Part shown: positions 44,501 through 64,000 of the stretch, one piece after another
How positions within the stretch are numbered: position 1 is the first letter of the stretch
Layout of the letters: each line of letters starts with the position of its first letter
Assembly (NCBI RefSeq): GCF_036324505.1
Contig: NC_086352.1
Location: 8,138,501 to 8,202,500 of the forward strand
Length of the DNA stretch: 64,000 nucleotides
Reading direction: 5' to 3'
DNA from: Eleginops maclovinus
Taxonomy: Eukaryota > Chordata > Actinopteri > Perciformes > Eleginopidae
Position numbers and translations under genes: made by a program
Notes under the pieces: model-generated
Databases searched by the model: none
The model's input: only the letters and a program-made list of their open reading frames with translations
What the model was told of the DNA's origin: nothing

Positions 44501-45976
44501 GTATTTCTGAGCCCACTGCAACTGTTTCTGCTTGTGAGCATTGTTTAGGGGTGGCTGAATAGTAGATTTATGCACAACTGCAAACCTCTGCAGGATCCTA
44601 CACCTTTCGCAGGACTCCAGCGGCACCAGCAGCTTCAAATACCTGTTTGCTGCTTTGTAATGGCTTTTTAGCAGCTGCTCTCCAATCCGATGAATTTGTC
44701 TGGCAGAAACCTTCCTCGTTATGCCTTTATCTGCACGAACCCGGCTGTGCTCTGAATCAGCCACAAATGTCTTCACAGTACGATGATCACGCTTAAGTTT
44801 TCCTGAAATATCTAATGTTTTCATACCTTGTCCCAGGTTTTGCATTATTCGACGCTTTTCGGCAGCAGAGAGATCCTTTTTCTTTCGCTTATTGCTTGAA
44901 ACCTGTGGCCTGCTTAATAATGTGGAACGTTCTTCTTACTTAGTTTTCCTTTGATCGGGCTCACCTGGCCAACTAATTATCACAGGTGTCTGAGATTGAT
45001 TTCCATGATCCAAAGAACCCTGAGACACAATACCATCCATGAGTTTAATTGAAAAACAAAAAATTCAATGTTTATGAAACTTAAATCCAATTTGCATAAT
45101 AATTTGGAACGCGGTGTATACTATAATAATTCACAGTAAATACACTTTTTAGAAAGGAGGACGGTGGCTACTTTACGTACATTTTGCCCATAATACTCCC
45201 GTCCTTTTACTTTAGTCACTTCTTGAATGGAGTAATTCTTGAGTGTGTTTCTACTGTTTCTAAAGAGTATTTTATTTAAAGCACTATAATTTAAGATGTA
45301 CTTTATTGATCCCACATTTGGAAACGTTTCGTTGCAGCAGCGTGTAAAACAAGTATTGCACATAATTAGAAACAAGTAGAGAAATGAGTAGGAAAATGAA
45401 CAATTATACAATATAAACATCTCAAAATAGAAAATAAAACACAACTCAAAGAGAAAATATAAAAGTTGACCGTGAGAAAAGATATGTAAACTATCTGACA
45501 AATAAAACACTATTAACGGGCTTAATTACAGCTAACGCGATATGAAAGTGGGATATTATTTACATTTAGACATATTAAATTAAATGTAGATATAAAATGT
45601 ACAGTGAGTCCAGTTGACAAAAGTGAAAATATGGAGCAGTGAGTTCTCGGACAGCCAGAGGTGGATTATATTACTGATTATTCACAATTTCCAGACGTGC
45701 ATTCAGGACTTTTATCCCCTCCCTCACACTGATTCACTATCTTTCCTGCCTCTTGTATTGCTTACAACATTTTTACGGATTTGAATGAACCCTAACACCT
45801 AAACTCATAAACTTCTTATCTTTCCTAAACGATGACGTACCTTTCTTTTCTATTTCTTCTAGATTCGTAAAGAGGGGAGAGGAAAGTACAGCCCGCAGCA
45901 GCTGTGTGTGCTGGACAACATCAAAGTGAACCTGAGGAGATTTATCGGTTACCTGGAGAAGGTGGTGAAAAAATAA
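26571..45976 (+). CDS. heatr3: HEATR3 (Syo1-like HEAT-repeat chaperone for RPL5 import)
   Basis: Fifteen exons: 26571-26711, 27697-27869, 29092-29179, 30327-30424, 30726-30835, 34981-35121, 35654-35946, 37676-37766, 38317-38471, 39116-39198, 40918-41054, 41527-41615, 41747-41890, 42612-42788 and 45863-45976. Phases agree throughout and give 677 aa, close to the human 680. The N-terminus [20 protein letters not shown] is basic, as in the Syo1 family. HEAT/ARM-type helices start with [16 protein letters not shown]. Exon 7 has an acidic insert ([14 protein letters not shown]) and exon 9 another ([17 protein letters not shown]). The C-terminus is [21 protein letters not shown]. The protein escorts ribosomal protein uL18 (RPL5) into the nucleus for 5S RNP assembly and has been linked to NOD2 signalling. 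Intron 9 appears to use a GC donor. Introns 5, 10, 13 and 14 carry transposons. Confidence 0.95.
26712..27696. other. heatr3 intron 1
   Basis: No gene or clear element is seen, except a short repeat-like stretch near 27465-27610 (AAGGCGCTTTACACACC) typical of fish interspersed repeats. Confidence 0.4.
27870..29091. other. heatr3 intron 2
   Basis: AT-rich with no gene. The stretch 28795-28865 (TTTCCCCTCTGGGACGGATAAAAG) resembles the tail of a dispersed fish repeat. Confidence 0.4.
29180..30326. other. heatr3 intron 3
   Basis: No gene, repeat family or regulatory motif that I can support. Confidence 0.4.
31455..31612 (+). repeat. Interspersed repeat fragment (CCTGGGAGAGGGAT family)
   Basis: In heatr3 intron 5. 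CGTCCTGGGAGAGGGATTCC, then TTGCTCTTTTTTAAGGG, and then ATCTTAGGACAGAGTATG are in the order seen in a common dispersed fish repeat. Degenerate and without identifiable ends. Confidence 0.45.
32400..32525 (-). mobile_element. tRNA-derived SINE, 5' part
   Basis: On the minus strand it starts GGCTGTGGCTCAGTGGGG (A-box-like), has GGTTCAATCCCC (B-box-like) about 45 bases on, and continues with CTCCTTGGGCAGGACACTTC. It ends 13 bases from the pogo-like element at 32538. Confidence 0.6.
32727..34263 (-). pseudogene. pogo-like transposase, interrupted
   Basis: The frame starts at 34263 with [20 protein letters not shown], a helix-turn-helix DNA-binding region. It is cut after KQQREEL by the retrotransposon tail at 33907-34111 and resumes with the CENP-B/DDE part. 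Catalytic-type acidic residues are visible in [19 protein letters not shown] and LQPLDISIN. Without the insertion the frame is open across the join. A second lesion is a one-base shift in a G-run near 33127-33137, between IPAVIPG and GTTKYLQPL. The C-terminus is acidic ([11 protein letters not shown] to the stop at 32727). The gene cannot make a full transposase. Confidence 0.85.
33907..34111 (+). mobile_element. 5'-truncated Rex3/RTE-like retrotransposon tail
   Basis: About 205 bases encoding a short reverse-transcriptase C-terminus-like peptide ([12 protein letters not shown], then [10 protein letters not shown]), followed by an (ATGG)n tail at 34088-34111. Tandem GATG tails are a hallmark of Rex3/RTE elements. 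It is flanked by a 13-base target duplication, GTTAGTTCCTCAC, at 33894-33906 and 34112-34124, and sits inside the pogo-like transposase. Confidence 0.85.
35197..35320. repeat. ACTCAAGTA-family repeat fragment
   Basis: In heatr3 intron 6. It begins GTGTTGGGAAGTACATTTAC, then TCAAGTACTGTAATC, then GGTACTTTTACTTAAGTA, the same motif set as at 22805-23262. Confidence 0.5.
35947..37675. other. heatr3 intron 7
   Basis: Mostly AT-rich. A GC-rich patch at about 36520-36740 (CTCCAGGCTCCACCACTCTG) stands out, but no coding frame or element could be assigned to it. Confidence 0.4.
38472..39115 (+). other. heatr3 intron 9 with GC donor
   Basis: Exon 9 ends CCAGAGAAG and is followed by GCAAAT; the acceptor is CCCTTTCAAG before GTCCTC. 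The reading [15 protein letters not shown] keeps phase 0 and agrees with the family. No GT near the exon end does so. Confidence 0.75.
39199..40917. other. heatr3 intron 10
   Basis: Contains the hAT MITE at 40211-40743. Stretches at about 39447-39520 and 39845-39925 (TTATTTATATTTCACATTTT; TTCAAAGTGTTTTCAATAAA) look like remnants of a dispersed fish repeat. The rest is AT-rich with nothing recognised. Confidence 0.4.
40203..40751. mobile_element. Non-autonomous hAT element (MITE)
   Basis: Perfect 16-base inverted ends, CAGGGGTGTCCAAACT at 40211 and its complement ending at 40743, are flanked by an exact 8-base duplication TTTTAAAC (40203-40210 and 40744-40751). Eight-base duplications and CAGGG ends are diagnostic of hAT elements. 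The 533-base body has no transposase. Confidence 0.93.
41949..42233 (-). mobile_element. tRNA-derived SINE, near full length
   Basis: On the minus strand the head CTGTGGCTGCGAGGTAGTGC (A-box region) is followed by GGGTTCGATCCC (B box). The body follows with TTGGGCAAGATACTTAACCC, then the tail motif AAAGCGCTATATAAGTACAA and CCATTTACC. It lies in heatr3 intron 13, antisense to the gene. Confidence 0.75.
42805..42960. repeat. ACTCAAGTA-family repeat fragment
   Basis: GGGTGGTGGACAGTAACTGA, then CTGCCACTTTGAACTTGTAC and TTTTTACTCCACTACATGAA, as in the related copies. It lies in heatr3 intron 14, just before the nested Tc1-like elements. Confidence 0.5.
43086..43684 (+). mobile_element. Tc1-like internal-deletion derivative (inner copy, plus orientation)
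   Basis: A 595-base element from CACCGCGTTCC (43088) to GGAACGTGGTG (43682) with TA on both sides. It keeps 478 bases of the 5' end, including about 65 codons of the transposase N-terminus ([14 protein letters not shown]), joined directly to about 117 bases of the 3' end. It is inserted in a TA of the outer copy: flanks AACCATTAGAGAATA and TAATTTGAATTTTATTG rejoin to match the 3' region that the inner copy itself carries at 43567-43590. Confidence 0.88.
43882..44845 (-). pseudogene. Tc1-like transposase, frameshifted
   Basis: From [20 protein letters not shown] at 44845: a paired-like helix-turn-helix region, then [17 protein letters not shown], then [12 protein letters not shown]. The frame shifts near 44110-44140 and resumes as [20 protein letters not shown]. 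The second Asp (PDNA) and the Glu (NPIEN) of the DDE triad are visible, but the first Asp expected before the Glu in LFTECHATL appears to be missing. Not functional. Confidence 0.85.
45290..45500. repeat. Interspersed repeat fragment (TTTATTGATCCC family)
   Basis: AAGATGTACTTTATTGATCC and the following GCAGCAGCGTGTAAAACAAG, then A/T-rich tandem-like sequence, resemble the tail of a dispersed fish retroposon. Ends are not defined. Confidence 0.4.
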
Positions 45977-47904
45977 CGAGCGCCGGACCTGACGACGGCG
46001 TGCACAGATATGCTAACGTAGCATCAAACGGATCCGAGTGTGGTTGTGAAACCATCAATATTTATTACGTTGGTAGTGAACCGCCTGGTTTCAGTGTTAA
46101 TATTCTCTAAATAATAAGGATTTACTATTTTACTTGTATTTGTTGTGAAGGAAGACGGGATTATTTTAGTTTGAGTTACTGCAAGCTGCAGTAAAGAAAG
46201 GTTTTTATTTTTCTCCCTTGGTTTAAATGTGACAATCAAGACAACGTTTATCAGGCTTGTATTTGTTCACGTTTACTTCCCATAGCGACCCCAGGTTTTG
46301 ATTTGTGTCCCCTTAATTCTGTTCCTTTGATGTTTGCAGAGCTATGCAACATAAGATGTGTCATTATGGGATAAATGCCACCTAATAAAAAAAGAATATT
46401 TAGTTTTATTGTTTTCGTAAAAACATAATTATGTTTAGAAAGAAATTGGCTTGCATTAAAAGAGAGAAATGAAATTAGGCTGTCATTTTGATACCTAACG
46501 AAGCTGAATGCGTTTGGTATTCTCATTGCCAAGGTGATAACAAAAACACAGCTTCGGAGGAATACATTTTCTCCCCATCCAGGCACCCTTAGTTTGAGAG
46601 TGGTGAATCACTGACTGTATTTTTCCCTCCACAAAAACCCATTTTCTACTGACAGCATTTTTGTCAGCAACAAAGTAAATATCAATCATGAATGAAATTA
46701 ATTGTCATACCAAATTGCTGCTTCCACTCAGAATACGGTTCTATAACTGCAGGTCTGAAATATGTAAATAGAGGGTAGTGTCATCTCTTTTGCACCTGAT
46801 CCATTGTTTATCATGCTTTGAGTTTCTGACAAAGTTTACTTATTAGCTCTTATCAATTAATGCGTTAAATGGTCTAAATTGAAAGGTGACTTGCTACCTT
46901 AAATGCCATTTACCTAAATACCTGTGATAGCTCTTACGTTGTGAGAGTCCGGCACAGCTTCTGTGGGTTCCCACAGGTTTTCAGGGAAATGTTGATAAAA
47001 ATGCCTATCATTAATATAAAAAAAAAGCCAATTTCAAAGAAAGTGTAAGGAAGCTTATGTCTTTAGGATGGGATTTAATGCATTTTTGAAATAAATCCTG
47101 ATTTATTAAGCATCGTCTGATGTGTTTTCTTTTTAAATATTTGAATATTGTCCACACTGGTATTATCTGGGATTTATATAACCCTGTTTCTAATTACGTT
47201 TGAGACCTATTGATACAACTCAGAGCTTTTTCCTAATGCTTAAACAGTATTTCAACACACAGAATAAAATGCAACCTTCACTTGACTCCAAAACCACAAT
47301 CTGCACATTACACTAATGCAATTATTTTGACATGGGTATATATTTGAATTAGTGCTTAAGGTATAAGATGATTAATCTGAGTACATTGAAAAATATTTAA
47401 AAAAATGTTAGTTAATATAATAAATTAATAAATTGAGATACATTATTTTAGGTTTAGATACCTTGCATTAAATAAAGTAAGAAAAATAATATATCCACCT
47501 TTTTGAGATTTATAATTTAAGTTAAATGTTTAATATTTGTACAAACATCAAGTGTTTACAATAAACAAATACTCTAAAATATGTATACAAACATAATCAT
47601 TTGAACTCAAAAGGTCAAGAGATGCAATAAAATATAAATAAATAATTATTTAGGCCTCAACAAAAGTTTAAATACCAGTCCCATGACTCAGACTGCCTGA
47701 TTGACTGACTGAGGGAGGAGTTGAAGGCCACAGGCAGTAAGAGTAAGTTAAAAATAAAATGTGTTTTGCATAGTACTCTCTTTTTACACCTTGTCCATTT
47801 TCCCCGTGATGACAGAATAATAAATCTCACTTCGTTATGTAACAAAAAAAGCACACTCTCTTGCGTAACCACTTTGTCCCCGCCCCCTTCTTTTCTCTCA
47901 ACCC
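45977..47904. other. heatr3 3' UTR and spacer to tent4b
   Basis: AT-rich, no gene. A polyadenylation candidate AATAAA lies at 46384-46389. Several short antisense frames between 46024 and 46689 have no recognisable features. Confidence 0.45.
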
Positions 47905-47914
47905 GCGCATGCGC
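47905..47914. promoter_or_regulatory. NRF1-type site in the tent4b promoter
   Basis: The palindrome GCGCATGCGC is the core of the NRF1 consensus. It lies about 340 bases upstream of the tent4b start codon, in a region that becomes CpG-richer toward the gene. Confidence 0.6.
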
Positions 47915-48223
47915 CGTGTCCCCCCACACTTCGCCATTGAGTTAGGGAAAGGGTCAGAGAGCCACTTCTTCGACAGGCAGCAGCTGCACGTTTCTACACT
48001 CTCACACTTCACCATTAACCTACATTTTTACCACTTGGCTCGAAACGGTTAGTCCTGTGGATTCTCTAGGTTGTCAACCGTGTATCGTCACCACTACGGA
48101 GCGTGTTTTGTTTTTATTTCTCACCGGATTCTAGAAGTAACGTGCGGCGGAGAACCTGAGCTAGCAGGCTAGGTGGCTAACGGTTAGCTAGCGTTCTGGC
48201 TAGCTGCACACGCTGAGGGGTGA

Positions 48224-62525
<14,302 letters not shown>

Positions 62526-63365
62526 GTGAGACATTTCAGACCAAACTTTATTTATACACCACACAAAAGGTCATGCAAAGTGCTTCACAAACCAAAAACA
62601 ACAATCAAATCTAAACCCTCTCTATCCAGGTTATACACCGAGTAACACACAACTAAAGTATGAATAGAGAGCTGCTGAAACAAGTCCTTAAACCCACAAG
62701 GAACTTAGCAATTTAGCACTTCCGGGTTCCTCGCCTCTAAGTACATGGTTCTTTTGAAAGTGTTTTTAGTGACAAGGGATGAAAAGAGACTTCAGAACCC
62801 TAATCACGCTAACACGAGGGCCTCCTTTAGCTAAGCGGTATAGATGCATAGCCGTGCAACCGTGGCGTAGTTTTGGTTATATCATCACGTTAGCTTTTTG
62901 ATGTTTGGATTTGAGCTTCAAAAATCAAGTTTCAAAAGTGTTCATGTTTTCTGCAAGATACCAACATCCAATGGAAAAATCCCATTGATTTTTGGACCCC
63001 CTTGCTATGCTAACTTCTGCACGGCCTACAAAAACAAGTCATCACTTCTCAACTCAGTAAAAAAAGAATAATCACAATTCAATGGAAAACAAAACGGTGC
63101 GTCTTCAGTTGGCTCTTTGAACGCTCTCTGCTGCCCTCGGGTCCTCTGGGAGAGGTTCAACAGCTGATTTCCTAAACCAGTCTAGAGATGTGAAACACGC
63201 TTAGTCTTTTTTTTATCTTTGCCAAACCTCAACTATGAACTGGCACCCTACCCAGAAGATGTTTTATCTCTATTATCAAGAAGCCGTGGAATGATTATTT
63301 GCTTTGGATTAAAGGATCATGTGTTATTTGGATGTGGGTCTTTTTCAAACTCTGTTCTGAGAGGC

Positions 63366-63433
<68 letters not shown>

Positions 63434-64000
63434 ACTCACACACATTGACTCACACTTGTCACCTGGATTGTTGGACTCTTGACACCACAATGAGCACTTT
63501 AATGGTGTTGAGCTGTGAATGGATGCTTGTCAGTCGGGGATGACAGTGTGAATCTGTTTCTCTGTGCTTCTGTAATCCTAGAAATAGAAGAGTGTATTTG
63601 CAGGTATTTAAGTCACATGGTAATGGACGCTGTGTATGTATTACTTTGTACTTTGATCTTCATTACTTGAAATATCATCTAAATTGCAACACAGTTATGC
63701 AATATTCAAAAAGCATTAAGCACAATCATTTGTAGAGGCAAAATATGTGCAGAAATCTTAAGTATTCATAGTCAAAATAATCCCAAAAGTTATTTTTTCC
63801 ATATCCTGCAGCCCCAATCCCCATTAGCATTAGCATTGGGTGTTGTTCTTGGGCTCTACACACACACAAATACACGTTTACACACTTTAGACACAGAAAC
63901 ACAACAAACATAAACAGAATTTCACTAATAATCAACTGAAGTGAAACAAAAATAATCATCTTTATACTTCTATCCGTAAACTTGTTTTTGTTTATTGTTT
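62526..64000. other. tent4b intron 3 (partial)
   Basis: No next exon (which should carry the catalytic Asp motif) is visible before the window ends. A (CA)n tract lies at 63368-63431. Confidence 0.5.
63368..63431. repeat. (CA)n microsatellite, about 32 units
   Basis: Uninterrupted AC run followed by two diverged CTGACTCACACA units. Confidence 0.97.

Larger units (their letters stand above)
43020..45118 (-). mobile_element. Tc1-like transposon (outer copy, minus orientation, 3' end truncated)
   Basis: The 5' inverted end, the complement of CACCGCGTTCCAAATTATTA, finishes at 45116 beside TA 45117-45118. The transposase runs leftward. The 3' end region continues to 43685, is interrupted by the inner copy, and resumes at 43020-43085 (CAGAGTTTCCTAAATAGTCG). 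The outermost 40-45 bases of its 3' end are missing, so this copy has lost one terminal repeat. It lies in heatr3 intron 14. Confidence 0.88.

Overview
The window is vertebrate nuclear DNA, almost certainly from a ray-finned (teleost) fish, probably a percomorph. Genes are intron-rich with GT-AG junctions. The mobile DNA is the usual fish mixture: Tc1-like, pogo-like and hAT elements, an RTE/Rex3-like retrotransposon tail, an L1-type LINE remnant, tRNA-derived SINEs and long (CA)n tracts. No bacterial operons, CRISPR arrays or intact viral genes are visible.

Layout, left to right. (1) 559-9883, minus strand: the 5' part of a Zyxin/Ajuba-family LIM gene, best matched to wtip. Its remaining LIM exons lie beyond the left edge. 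(2) 11620-13071, minus strand: an sdr42e1 3-beta-HSD-like dehydrogenase with two coding exons and a one-base frameshift. (3) 13.9-18 kb: a repeat-rich gap holding a LINE remnant, a 1.7-kb foldback with a minisatellite at its core, and two SINEs. (4) 19630-20502, plus strand: an intronless arylamine N-acetyltransferase (nat). (5) 22413-25462, plus strand: cnep1r1, six exons, 125 aa, complete. (6) 26571-45976, plus strand: heatr3, fifteen exons, 677 aa, complete. (7) 48257-62525, plus strand: the first three coding exons of tent4b (papd5). The rest lies beyond the right edge.

The block cnep1r1-heatr3-tent4b has the same order and orientation as I recall for human 16q12.1, so it is an old syntenic block. 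The products work in unrelated processes: lipin dephosphorylation at the nuclear envelope, ribosomal-protein import, and RNA 3' tailing. The arrangement looks inherited rather than functional.

Most of the unusual structure is in heatr3 introns and in the gap between sdr42e1 and nat. It includes a Tc1-like copy nested in a second, opposite copy (giving two ~475-bp inverted arms), a pogo-like element split by a retrotransposon tail with a 13-bp target duplication, a hAT MITE with 16-bp perfect ends and 8-bp duplication, and the foldback/minisatellite. No clearly new multi-gene system was found. The best leads are the foldback/minisatellite, the nested Tc1 palindrome, the sdr42e1 frameshift, a GC-AG intron in heatr3, and paired D-box-like sites upstream of sdr42e1.
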